A DNA stretch of 64,000 nucleotides from positions 620,001 to 684,000 of the forward strand of contig NZ_CP089593.1 in the NCBI RefSeq assembly GCF_021249405.1. The letters are read 5' to 3'. Source of the DNA: Halobacterium zhouii (GTDB taxonomy: Archaea; Halobacteriota; Halobacteria; Halobacteriales; Halobacteriaceae). A model generated the notes under the pieces. It had not been told where the DNA came from, searched no databases, and worked only from the letters and a program-made list of their open reading frames with translations. The translations under genes were made by a program, and so were the position numbers. Shown piece after piece: positions 51,453 through 60,377 of the stretch (positions are counted from its first letter, which is position 1; each line of letters begins with the position of its first letter).

Positions 51453-51938
51453 TCAGTCGTCCTGTCCGATCCGCAGGAACGCCAGCGCTGCGCCGAGCAG
51501 GGCGATGTTCTTCAGGAAGTGTATCATCTGCCCTTCGCGCTGCTGGTCGTCCTCGATGGTCCAGAAGTCGTGCATGACGGGCGTGATGCTCACGAAGAAG
51601 GTGGCGACCGCTCCAGCGGCGAGTCGTGGGAGTTTCCACGCGGCGATGCCGAGACCGCCGAACAGCAGACCCCCGGTGACGAACGGGACCGTAGTCTCGG
51701 CTGCCGGTGCGCCGTTGCTCTTGGCGTACTCGATGGTCCCCTCGAGGTCGCGGAAGTTGTCCACCGCCATGAACGCCAGCACGCCGCCGTACAGCAGTCT
51801 GGCGAGCCTGAACGACGTCGAGTTCGTCTTCGGTGACTGCTCGCCGCTGAACTGGACGTTCCAGGACCGTTCGCGCGTCTTCGGCCGCGAGTCGGTTCGG
51901 GTGCGCTTCTCCTCGGATTCACTCCCCAGTAGCGACAT
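51453..51938 (-). CDS. DoxX-like membrane protein
   Basis: 161 residues with a polar N-terminus (MSLLGSESEEKRTRTDSRPKTRERS) followed by four membrane helices: LARLLYGGVLAFMAVDNF, TTVPFVTGGLLFGGLGIAAW, AAGAVATFFVSITPVMHDFW and HFLKNIALLGAALAFLRIG. The ending with QQREGQMIHFLKNIALLGAAL matches DoxX-like proteins. The family includes thiosulfate:quinone oxidoreductase subunits and many others of unknown role. Start ATG at 51938; convergent with egsA. Confidence 0.85.
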   Translation of the reverse strand: MSLLGSESEEKRTRTDSRPKTRERSWNVQFSGEQSPKTNSTSFRLARLLYGGVLAFMAVDNFRDLEGTIEYAKSNGAPAAETTVPFVTGGLLFGGLGIAAWKLPRLAAGAVATFFVSITPVMHDFWTIEDDQQREGQMIHFLKNIALLGAALAFLRIGQDD

Positions 51939-52082
51939 GTGGGTGTATAGCACGGCGAATGACTTACCTCTACTCGCCGAGTGGGGCTCAGCGGTACGGC
52001 GGAACCCCCTGCGGACCCGGACACGGTTTTCTCACTCCCGGCCCGCCATCCCCTACTCTCGCTCCGTCACCGCCTGCACCCG

Positions 52083-53210
52083 TCACCGGTCGCTCTCGAC
52101 GCCAGCGAATCGCCGCGTTTCCCCGATCGGGTGTTCCCTGTCCTGTGTATCGTCTCGCTCCTCGAGTCGGTCGATGCGGCGGGCGGTTGACGGGTGGAGC
52201 GACACCAGGCCGACGACCCGGGAGCGGTCCGTTTCGACCAGGCCGCGTGCCGCGAGTGTCTCCAGCGCGCGCTGCATCGCTCCGGGGTCGGCGTGGCTGG
52301 CGGCGTACGCGTCCGCGTCGAACTCCGTCCACCGGACCACCGGACCGACCGCGAGAAGCAACGTGCCGGCGGCAGTGACCGCCAGCGGAAACGACTCGAC
52401 GACGCCGCCCGACACGAGGAACAGCGGAACGAGTGCGACGCCCATCGCCGCGAACCGGACCGGAATGTGCGCTCGCTCGTGGTGCCCGACCTCGTGTGCG
52501 ACGACGGCGGCCGCGGCCTCCCGGTCCAGTACGGCGAACAGTGCGTCCGTCACGAACACGTACCGCGCACCCGGCAGGAATCCGGCGGCCAGCGCGTTCG
52601 CCACGGGGTGGTTGTCGGTATCAACGACGCGAACGCGCACACCGCGAGCGCAAGGCGGCAACGCGGTCGCTTCTGCGGGTGTTGGCCGGCGCGTCGACAC
52701 GACGCGGGACCCGGCCAGCGGGAGAGTGGCGACGACCAGGAGCGCCGCGGCGACGACGGTAGCGACACCCGGCAACCCGGACGGCGCGAGCACCCACGCC
52801 CCGACCACGAGGAACGCGGGGCCGACGACGAGGAACACGCCCACCGCGTACCGGCGGAGGACGCCCGCGTAGTCGAGGCGGTCGGAGACGACGTCCTGCC
52901 ACGCCGGGCGCGTCCCGAGGTGGACAGCGAGCGCCGGCAACGCGCCCGAACCCAGCACCGTTACTGCGAGCGCGACGAGCACGCCGGCGCCGGGCGGTCC
53001 GGGCGTCGCCGCGGCGACCGCGTCGTCGAACCGCGAGGCCGTGGCGAGTCCGAGGCCGCCCGCGGCGGCGACCGCCTGGAGCGCCCGATTCGACCGCTGG
53101 AGTCGGGTCGCGGCGGTCGTGCGGTTCTGGGTGCGTCCTGCGAGTGCTCCTGCGATGCGGCCGGCTACGTACGCGATTGCGGGGAGCACGACCAGGAGCA
53201 CCGCGTCCAT
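52083..53210 (-). CDS. M48-family (HtpX/Ste24-like) membrane metalloprotease
   Basis: 375 residues with several membrane helices and the zinc-protease motif AVVAHEVGHHERAHIP. The third ligand is probably the glutamate in RWTEFDADAYAASHADP. Preceding is RVRVVDTDNHPVANALAAGFLPGARYVFVTDALFAVL, typical of M48 proteins. It should cleave membrane or misfolded proteins at the cytoplasmic membrane face. The ATG at 53210 starts MDAVLLVVLPAIAYVAGRIAGAL; an upstream in-frame extension is poor in hydrophobics and unlikely. Confidence 0.9.
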   Translation of the reverse strand: MDAVLLVVLPAIAYVAGRIAGALAGRTQNRTTAATRLQRSNRALQAVAAAGGLGLATASRFDDAVAAATPGPPGAGVLVALAVTVLGSGALPALAVHLGTRPAWQDVVSDRLDYAGVLRRYAVGVFLVVGPAFLVVGAWVLAPSGLPGVATVVAAALLVVATLPLAGSRVVSTRRPTPAEATALPPCARGVRVRVVDTDNHPVANALAAGFLPGARYVFVTDALFAVLDREAAAAVVAHEVGHHERAHIPVRFAAMGVALVPLFLVSGGVVESFPLAVTAAGTLLLAVGPVVRWTEFDADAYAASHADPGAMQRALETLAARGLVETDRSRVVGLVSLHPSTARRIDRLEERDDTQDREHPIGETRRFAGVESDR

Positions 53211-53371
53211 CGAACCGGGATACGGTTCGCGGTCACAAACGCGTGACGGCCGACCGCTCGATGGCAGACCGACGGACGGGCGCCGACGGGTGGGCGCTGA
53301 CGAGCGGGACGGACGGACGGGCGTCACCGAAGTCAGTGGACGGATGGCGGTCGAACGCGCTCTCCAAGGGG

Positions 53372-55216
53372 TCAGACGTGCTTCTCGAGGAAGTCGACGA
53401 CCTGCCGGTACGCCGTCATCTGGTTCTCGTGTTTCGCGAACCCGTGGCCCTCGTCCTCGAAGATGGTTTTCTCGACGGGGACGTGCTCACTGGCGATGGA
53501 AGCGATCTGTTCGGCCTCGTCGACGGGCACGCGGGGGTCGTTCGCGCCGTGGAGCACGAGCAGCGGCGCGCGGATCTTCTCCGCATTGTTCACCGGGCTG
53601 ATGGACTCCAGGAACTCGCGGTCGTCGGCGAGGCTGCCGTACTCGGCCTCGCGGCGTTCGCGGCGCCAGTCGCCCGTGTTCTCGAGGAACGTCACGAAGT
53701 TCGCGATGCCGACGATGTCGACGCCCGCAGCCCACAGGTCGGGGTACTCGGTGAGCGCCGCGAGCACCATGAACCCGCCGTAGGAGCCGCCGTACGCGAC
53801 GACGCGCTCCGGGTCGATTGGGCGGTTCGCTGTGAGCCACTCCACGCCCGCCCGGAGGTCCTTCACGGAGTCCATCCGGTTGCGGACGTTGTCGAGGTTC
53901 AGGTACTCGGTCCCGTAGCCCGCGGAACCGCGCACGTTCGGCTCGAACACCGCGTACCCGTTGTCGGTGAAGTACTGGCGCAGCGCCATGAAGAACGGGC
54001 GCCGCTGGACCTCCGGGCCGCCGTGGATGTCGACCACCACGGGGTGGGGGCCGTCGCCGTCGGGCATCGTGAGGAATCCGGGCACGTCGAGGCCGTCGAA
54101 GCTCTCGAAGTGGACGAGTTCGGGGCTGCGGAATGTCTCCCGTGGGATGCCGGCGGTGGAGGCGCGCGTCCACCGCTCGCTCTCGCCCGTCTCGACGTCC
54201 ACGACGTGGACGTTCGTGTTCTCGGTCGGCGCTGACACGGCGATGGCGACGCGTTCGGCGGCGTCGTCGAAGCTCAACCCCATCACGACGCCCTCCGGGA
54301 TGTCCGGCGTCGGGAGCGGGTCGAGGAGCAGTTCGTCGACGCCGGTCGTCGCGTTAGACTGCCGGAGCGCGTGGAGCGGCGCGCCGTGGACGTCAGCCAG
54401 CGTGAGTTCGCTGTACCCGTCGACGTTGCGGACGTACACGAGGCGCTCGGCCTCCGGGTCGACGCCCACCGCCTCGAGTTCCCATCCGCCGCCGTCGACG
54501 ACGTGCTCAATGGTCCCACCGTCGGGGTCGAGAACGCCGAGGTACAGCGTGTCTGCGCCGTGGTCCGTGCAGACGAACAGTCCGTTCCCGTCCGGCGCCC
54601 AGGACACCGACGAGAACCGGGTCTCGTCGGCGAACTCGGTAGCGTGGGTCACCTCGCCCGACGCCACGTCGACGACGTGGAGGTCCTGGTCGTAGTTCGA
54701 GTGGGACTCGTGGAGCACCAGTCGGTCGTCGCTCGGACTCCACCCGGCGACCGAGAGGTTGTCGTACTCGTCGCCCTCCGCGACGAGCGTGGCGTCCGCT
54801 CCGGTCTCGTCGCGCCCCTGCACGTACACGTCGAAGGTCGCCTGGTCTCGCCGGTTCGCCGCGAACGCGAACCGGTCACCGTCGTGGCTCCACCCGCCGA
54901 ACTGGTGGATTGCGTCCGGGTGGTCAGTGAGCGGAACGTCCTCGCTGCCGTCCGCCGACAGCCGGAACAACTGCACGAACTCGTCGCCGCCCTCGTCCAT
55001 CCCGTAGATCAACTCCTCGCGCGTCGGCGAGAACGACGCCGACGTCACGCGCTCCTCGCCGAACGAGATCTGGTCGGGCCACGCTTCGGGTTCGTCCACC
55101 CGCCACACCTGATTTTCCCCCGTCGTCTCCATCAGGAACGCGAGTTCGCCGTTCGGCCCGAACGACGGCGCGCTCGCGCTCCGGACGTTCAGATACCGCT
55201 CGATGTCGTAGGCCAT
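53372..55216 (-). CDS. S9-family prolyl oligopeptidase-type serine peptidase
   Basis: 614 residues: an N-terminal beta-propeller (about 1-360, repeated W-D-G-x-x-F/V strands such as GWSHDGDRFAFAANRRDQATFDVYV) and a C-terminal alpha/beta hydrolase domain. Catalytic serine in AYGGSYGGFMVLAAL, aspartate in HGANDPRVPVDEAE, histidine in DEGHGFAKHENQM. The S9C/acylaminoacyl-peptidase pattern (HGGPEVQRRPFF, FEPNVRGSAGYGTEYL) is clear. It is cytoplasmic, with no signal. ATG at 55216; an upstream extension overlaps element copy 3 flanks and is not protein-like. Confidence 0.95.
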   Translation of the reverse strand: MAYDIERYLNVRSASAPSFGPNGELAFLMETTGENQVWRVDEPEAWPDQISFGEERVTSASFSPTREELIYGMDEGGDEFVQLFRLSADGSEDVPLTDHPDAIHQFGGWSHDGDRFAFAANRRDQATFDVYVQGRDETGADATLVAEGDEYDNLSVAGWSPSDDRLVLHESHSNYDQDLHVVDVASGEVTHATEFADETRFSSVSWAPDGNGLFVCTDHGADTLYLGVLDPDGGTIEHVVDGGGWELEAVGVDPEAERLVYVRNVDGYSELTLADVHGAPLHALRQSNATTGVDELLLDPLPTPDIPEGVVMGLSFDDAAERVAIAVSAPTENTNVHVVDVETGESERWTRASTAGIPRETFRSPELVHFESFDGLDVPGFLTMPDGDGPHPVVVDIHGGPEVQRRPFFMALRQYFTDNGYAVFEPNVRGSAGYGTEYLNLDNVRNRMDSVKDLRAGVEWLTANRPIDPERVVAYGGSYGGFMVLAALTEYPDLWAAGVDIVGIANFVTFLENTGDWRRERREAEYGSLADDREFLESISPVNNAEKIRAPLLVLHGANDPRVPVDEAEQIASIASEHVPVEKTIFEDEGHGFAKHENQMTAYRQVVDFLEKHV

Positions 55217-55358
55217 GGTACCGAGGAACATTCCATCCGGGATAGCGCTTCGGGTCCCGGTAGTTCGAGGAGTTTGGTCTGGTGCCCTTTTCTTCGAAGC
55301 AACTGCGGTCAATCCCTCGAAAGCCCCAGCTGGAATCGGCCCTGTAACCTCTGACAAC

Positions 55359-55450
55359 ACCCAGGAAGCCCCGGCGCGCTCGCAGTCGCTCGCGGATAGC
55401 GGCCACCGAGACGACCAAGCACGTGCGAGCGTGCCGCCCCTTTCTGGGTG
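55359..55450. mobile_element. Palindromic element copy 3, short form (92 bp)
   Basis: Left end CACCCAGGAAGCCCCGG (55359-55375); right end GCCCCTTTCTGGGTG (55436-55450), whose inverse reads CACCCAGAAAGGGGC. So the two outer ends match those of copies 1 and 2, but most of the interior is gone. It sits in the 55217-55610 gap between the S9 peptidase start and the glycosyltransferase; the remainder of that gap shows no gene. Confidence 0.65.
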
Positions 55451-55580
55451 GTCACGGGAAGTGGCTGTTACTGCCGGTCAACCACGCGGGAGGTGGATTC
55501 GCGGGAGCACGTCGAACGAACGGACTGGTCCGCTGGCGCTCCTGAGCGAACACCACCTTCAGAACACGAGAACGGAACGG

Positions 55581-55587
55581 TTTTTAT
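55581..55587 (+). promoter_or_regulatory. TATA box of the glycosyltransferase gene
   Basis: TTTTTAT lies 24-30 nt before the ATG at 55611. Confidence 0.55.
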
Positions 55588-55610
55588 TCGCGTCCTGCGT
55601 GCCGCAGTGT

Positions 55611-56678
55611 ATGCGCGTGGCGTTCGTCTCGGAGACGACCGCCCACCACGCGGACGGCGACGACCTGGCGCGCCTGGACGTGCTCGCGTCCTGTCTCGCG
55701 GAGCGCGGCCACGAGGTCGACGTCTGCTGTGCGCAGTGGTGGGAGGGCCAACCGGACACGTTCGAGTACGAGGGCGTCACCTACCACGCCGTCACCGAGG
55801 AGCGCGGCGAGCGCTGGTTCGCGCCGAAGGTCGCCCCGCTCCTCCGGGCCATCGATCCGGACGTCGTGCACACGACGAGTCGGACGCCCGGTCACGTCTA
55901 CGGCGCCCGGTGGGGTGGCGTGCTCGCGGGGGCGCCGCTGGTCTGTGACTGGTACGACCCACACGAAACGACGGAAGGGCTCCGCGGGCGGGCGTACCGG
56001 TACGCGGCGCGGAAGCCAAGCGAGGTCGTCGCGCCGTCGCGGACGGTAAAGACGAGCGTCCGGGAGTGTGGCGCGAACGGCGGGAACGTCTCGGTCGTCC
56101 CGACGGGCATCGACATGGAGCAAATCCGCCACACGACGCCCGGCGACGGCGGCGACATCGTGTTCTCGCGTCGACTCGACGAGGACGCCAATCTGGAGAC
56201 GCTGTTGCTCGCGCTCGCGGAGTTCCGCGAGTACGACTGGAACTGCACCGTCATCGGTGACGGCCCAGCACGCGACCGCTACGAGCGACAGGCGAGGGAC
56301 CTCCGCATCGCGGACCGCGTGGAGTTCGTCGGCGAACAGTCCGTCGAGGACCGGGTCGCGCTGTTCAAGAACGCCCACGTCTACGTCCACACCGCCGAGC
56401 GAACGTCGTTCGCGCTCGACCTTCAGCGGGCGCTCGCCTGCGGCTGCGTGAGCATCGTGGAGTATCACGCGGAGTCGAGCGCGCACGAACTCGTGGAGAC
56501 CAGAGAGCGCGGGTTCCGCGCGACGAGCGCGGAGGAACTCGTGCGCAGTCTCGTCGCCGCTGGCGACATCGAGCGTCTCGCCGTCGACGACGAGTTCGAC
56601 GCCAACGACCGCGACGCGTTCCTCGAGTCCTACCTCGACGTCTACCGGGAGGCGCAGGCCGAGGGTACGCTGTTCTGA
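55611..56678 (+). CDS. Glycosyltransferase, GT4 family
   Basis: 355 residues with two Rossmann-type domains. The N-terminal part begins MRVAFVSETTAHHADGDDLARLDVLASCLAERGHEVDVCCAQ, and VVPTGIDMEQIRHTTPG is the standard linker between the domains. The C-terminal part has VEFVGEQSVEDRVALFKNAHVYVHTAERTSFALDLQRALACGCVSIVEY, matching the GT4 EX7E region only partly (the first glutamate is replaced within ERTSFALDLQRAL). It transfers a sugar from a nucleotide donor; acceptor unknown. Single gene with its own TATA box, convergent with the FolC-FolP gene. Confidence 0.88.
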   Translation: MRVAFVSETTAHHADGDDLARLDVLASCLAERGHEVDVCCAQWWEGQPDTFEYEGVTYHAVTEERGERWFAPKVAPLLRAIDPDVVHTTSRTPGHVYGARWGGVLAGAPLVCDWYDPHETTEGLRGRAYRYAARKPSEVVAPSRTVKTSVRECGANGGNVSVVPTGIDMEQIRHTTPGDGGDIVFSRRLDEDANLETLLLALAEFREYDWNCTVIGDGPARDRYERQARDLRIADRVEFVGEQSVEDRVALFKNAHVYVHTAERTSFALDLQRALACGCVSIVEYHAESSAHELVETRERGFRATSAEELVRSLVAAGDIERLAVDDEFDANDRDAFLESYLDVYREAQAEGTLF

Positions 56679-56694
56679 CGCGACGCTCCCTGCG

Positions 56695-59130
56695 TTACTC
56701 GTCGTCGACGCCGCGCCGAGTCGCTTCTGCCGCGCGAACTGCGGCGACGTTCTCCTCGACGTCGTGGACGCGCACGATGTCTGCGCCGCGGTCCGCGGCG
56801 ATGGCCGACCCGGCAGCCGTCGCGTAGCCGCCGTCGTCTGGATATCTGTCCACCTTCTTCCACATCGACTTGTGGCTGTGGCCGACCAGGACGGGACAGC
56901 CCAGGGCGTGGAACTCGTCCGTGCGGTCGAGCAACTCGAAGTTCTCCGCGGCCGACTTCCCGAAGCCCAGCCCGGGGTCGACGATGATGTTCTCGCGCGG
57001 CACGCCGGCCTTCTCCGCGAGCAGCACGCGCTCGGTCAGCGACTCTAGGACGTCCTCGACGACGTCGTCGTACTCGACGTCGCGGTCCGGGACGACCGGT
57101 GCGTCGATGGCGTGCATCACGACGATAGGGACGTCGTACTCCGCGGCGACGAACCGCATCTCGGGGTCCTCGAGACCGGTCACGTCGTTCAGGACGTCCG
57201 CGCCGGCTTCGAGGGCGGCCCGCGCCACCTCGGCCTTTCGGGTGTCCACAGAGACCAGCGCGTCGAGGTCCGCGATGCGTTCGACCACCGGAACCACGCG
57301 GTCTATCTCCGCCTCGACGGGCACCTCGTCGGCGCCGGGGCGCGTGGACTCGCCACCCACGTCGATCACGTCTGCGCCCGCGTCGACCATCTCCTCGGCG
57401 CGAGCGACCGCGTCCTCGACGGTCTCGTACTCGCCGCCGTCGTGGAACGAGTCGGGCGTGACGTTCAGGATGCCCATCACCGCAGTGCCGTCCTCCCACG
57501 GGTAGCCGTGTTCGGGCCGCTCGGCCTGGATGCCGAGACTCTCACGGAGTTCGTCCGCGAACGCGCTCAGGCCGTAGGGCTGCCCGTCGAGTTTCGTACA
57601 CAGGCGCTTGAACTGCGCGAGCGTCCCCATCAACACGGCGTCCAGCGTCCCGCGCGTCTGGCGGTTCAGCCCCGAGAGCGAGCACTCGCCGCCGAGACTC
57701 AACAGTTCCTCCTTGAGGAACTGCGCCTGGCGTTTCTGGACGCGGGTCTTCACGACGCGGTGGACGCCCTTCCCGCGCATCCGCCAGACACCCGGCGGCG
57801 TGACGTGCGCGCTCTCGAGCGCGTCCCGGGCGTCGTCGAGGTCTCGGACGCGCTTCTGGACGTTCGTCCGCGTCCAGCGCGCCCGGGCCTCTGCGACGGT
57901 GAACAGCGACCCCGCGACGAGCACCAGGTCGTCCTCGGTGGCCGCCGAGAGCGCGCTGTCGACCGCCGACTCGACCGCGCGCGTCACCGTCACGTCGCCC
58001 GCACCCGCCTCCTCGAAGACGGTGGCGAGCACGTCCGCGTCCTCCGAGCGGTCGGTGTCGGGTTCGCACGCCCACACGCGGTCTGCGGTCGGCAGTGCCT
58101 CGGCCATTGTTCGGTGATCTTTGTCGTGCATTGCACCGAACACGTAGAGCAACCGGTCGTAGTCGAACTCCGCCACCGTCTCCGCGAGCGCCTCGCACGC
58201 GCCCGGGTTGTGCGCGCCGTCCAGCGCGACCACGGGGTCGGCGCCCATCACCTCGAAGCGCCCCGGCCAGTACGCCTTCCGCAGTCCCCGAGCCAGCGTC
58301 TCACTGTCGACGTCCGCGACCTGCCGCGCGAGCGCCGCCGCGACGCCCGCGTTCGCCGCCTGGTACGACCCCAGTAGCGGGATTCGCGCCTCGACCGACC
58401 AGTCCTCGCCCGCGACCGTCACCGCCGCTTCGGTGTGGTTCGTGCGGCCCTCGTAGGTCGCTTCGACGTCGCATTCCGCACCGCCGACCGTCACCACGTC
58501 GCCTGCCTGCTCGCGCACTGCGTCGAGCGCGTCGCCCGACGTCGCGGTCACGAGCGGGTTCGACGCCGGCGCGACGTGGGCCTTGTCCCGGGCTATCTCT
58601 TCGACGGTGTCCCCGAGCACGCTCGTGTGCTCGAGAGTCACCGACGTTACCGCACTCGCCACCGGGTCGACGACGCTCGTCGCGTCGTACTTTCCGCCGA
58701 TGCCGACCTCGAGGACCGCCACATCGACGTCCTCGCGGCCGAACTGCCAGAGCCCCATCGCCGTCACCACCTCGAAGAACGTCGGCGCGCTCCCGTCCGC
58801 CGCGCGCTCGTTCACGCGGGGTTTGACGGCTTCCACGAACTCGGTCAGCGCGCTCTTTGGCAGCTGCCGCCCGTTCACGGTGACTCGTTCGCGCACGTCG
58901 TCGAAGTGCGGGGACGTGTACAGGCCGACGTCCAGTCCCGCCTCTCGGAGCGTCGACTCCAGCATCCGGGCGGTGCTCCCCTTCCCGTTCGACCCGGCGA
59001 CCTGCACGTACCGCGGGCCGTCCTGGGGGTCTCCGAGGAACGACAGCAGGTCCGCCGTCGAGTCGGTCCCGGGCTTGGGCCGGTAGCGGCGGAGGTCGAG
59101 GAGGAAGTTCGCCGCCTCGTCGTAGCGCAT
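56695..59130 (-). CDS. folP: Bifunctional folylpolyglutamate/dihydrofolate synthase-dihydropteroate synthase
   Basis: 811-residue FolC-FolP fusion. FolC (about 1-410) has VQVAGSNGKGSTARMLE, LYTSPHFDDVRERVTVNG, VLEVGIGGKYDATSVVDP and ALDGAHNPGACEALAETV. A linker of about 110 residues (about 415-520; VWRMRGKGVHRVVKTRVQKRQAQFLKEELL...) follows, and then FolP with MGILNVTPDSFHDGGEY, VIDVGGESTRPGADEV and VSVDTRKAEVAR. It makes dihydropteroate and adds glutamate. The fused form is known in haloarchaea. The ATG at 59130 (MRYDEAANFLLDL) is preferred; one at 59157 would add nine residues. Confidence 0.94.
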   Translation of the reverse strand: MRYDEAANFLLDLRRYRPKPGTDSTADLLSFLGDPQDGPRYVQVAGSNGKGSTARMLESTLREAGLDVGLYTSPHFDDVRERVTVNGRQLPKSALTEFVEAVKPRVNERAADGSAPTFFEVVTAMGLWQFGREDVDVAVLEVGIGGKYDATSVVDPVASAVTSVTLEHTSVLGDTVEEIARDKAHVAPASNPLVTATSGDALDAVREQAGDVVTVGGAECDVEATYEGRTNHTEAAVTVAGEDWSVEARIPLLGSYQAANAGVAAALARQVADVDSETLARGLRKAYWPGRFEVMGADPVVALDGAHNPGACEALAETVAEFDYDRLLYVFGAMHDKDHRTMAEALPTADRVWACEPDTDRSEDADVLATVFEEAGAGDVTVTRAVESAVDSALSAATEDDLVLVAGSLFTVAEARARWTRTNVQKRVRDLDDARDALESAHVTPPGVWRMRGKGVHRVVKTRVQKRQAQFLKEELLSLGGECSLSGLNRQTRGTLDAVLMGTLAQFKRLCTKLDGQPYGLSAFADELRESLGIQAERPEHGYPWEDGTAVMGILNVTPDSFHDGGEYETVEDAVARAEEMVDAGADVIDVGGESTRPGADEVPVEAEIDRVVPVVERIADLDALVSVDTRKAEVARAALEAGADVLNDVTGLEDPEMRFVAAEYDVPIVVMHAIDAPVVPDRDVEYDDVVEDVLESLTERVLLAEKAGVPRENIIVDPGLGFGKSAAENFELLDRTDEFHALGCPVLVGHSHKSMWKKVDRYPDDGGYATAAGSAIAADRGADIVRVHDVEENVAAVRAAEATRRGVDDE

Positions 59131-59404
59131 ACCCGGACCGAACGCGGCGGTCCGCATTAGGCTGTCGGAGGCGTCCGTCCCGTTCCCGTCCGGTGCCGGC
59201 TACCAGCGGTTACAGGGCGGCTGCGGACAGTACGACGCAGCCACCGGGAATCCACGGGGCGGCTCTCGGACGGCTCGGGGCGCCGAACGCCGACGCCACT
59301 CACTCACACTGTCTCGTGAGCACCTGTACCACGTCACCGGGAATCGTGAAACTGCGGTTTGTGCTTACCGAATCGACTTGATACCCCAGTGCCTCCGCCG
59401 AGAC

Positions 59405-60238
59405 ATGAACCGACGACGGTTCCTCACAGCAGTGTCCGCGACACTCCCGCTTTCGGTTGCAGGATGTCTCGGAAACGGCAACGACGACGACCAGCAGACT
59501 TCCACGGGCTCCCCGACGACGGACGAGCCGACCACGTCCGAACCGATGAAGGTCGGCGAGACCGCCGACCTCTCCGGCGAGACGGCGCTCACGCTCCTCG
59601 ACGGGACCGCGCACGCCTCGATCATCGTCGGCACCGAGGACGGCCCCGAGGTCGCCGCGAACGAGGGCAAGAAGTGGGCGCTCCTGAACTTCGACGCAGA
59701 CGCCGTCGACGACCGCCAGACGCTCGTTTCGGACTCCGTGACGCTCACCCTCAACGAGACCGACTACACGGACCCGACGTTCGTGGCCCGCGGCGGCCAG
59801 AACGACTTCACCGCCGCCTACGAGGTGCCCGCTGACCTCTCCCCGTGGGCCGGCCACGTCACCGTCGACACCGGCGACGCGTCCGCCACCTGGCAACTCG
59901 ACGCGCGCACGCTCGAGGACATGGCACACGCCGTCTCGTACTCCGTGACGTCGGTGTCCGTGCCCGACAGCGTCGCCCGCGGCGACAGCTACGACGTCGA
60001 CGTTACCGTCGAGAACGCCGGCAGCGCTGCGATGCGCTTCCTCGCGCGCCTGAACCCCGCGGGCGTCTCGCCGACCACCGTCGAGTTCGAGGTGCCTCAG
60101 GGCGAGACGAAGACGAACACGACGACGGTCACCGCGTCCGTCGCGGAGGGCACCGAGGAGTTCGACGTCTCCCTCGACTGGGGCGTCGACAGCACGACGA
60201 AGACCATCGCGGTCGACTCGTCCAGTTCCTCGAACTAA
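59405..60238 (+). CDS. Tat-exported lipoprotein
   Basis: 277 residues. Signal MNRRRFLTAVSATLPLSVAGC has twin arginines and a lipobox (SVAGC, Cys 21). It is followed by a low-complexity, Thr/Ser/Asp-rich linker (GNGNDDDQQTSTGSPTTDEPT), then two beta-rich domains (residues about 55-155 and 170-265). The second, VSVPDSVARGDSYDVDVTVENAGSAAMRFLARLN, has the CARDB-like cell-adhesion pattern common in haloarchaea. It should be anchored outside the membrane. Function unknown. ATG at 59405. Confidence 0.87.
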   Translation: MNRRRFLTAVSATLPLSVAGCLGNGNDDDQQTSTGSPTTDEPTTSEPMKVGETADLSGETALTLLDGTAHASIIVGTEDGPEVAANEGKKWALLNFDADAVDDRQTLVSDSVTLTLNETDYTDPTFVARGGQNDFTAAYEVPADLSPWAGHVTVDTGDASATWQLDARTLEDMAHAVSYSVTSVSVPDSVARGDSYDVDVTVENAGSAAMRFLARLNPAGVSPTTVEFEVPQGETKTNTTTVTASVAEGTEEFDVSLDWGVDSTTKTIAVDSSSSSN

Positions 60239-60377
60239 CGCCTCCCGACGCGGGAGGCGCCGACGACGGGTTGTCATCCACTTCTCTTTTGCTCCGCCGA
60301 CTGCCACCAACGGGTTCGTTCAGGCTCGCGTTTGTCCGATTTCGAGTTCGTTCGGTTCCGTGTCGTTTTGCGTCCGT

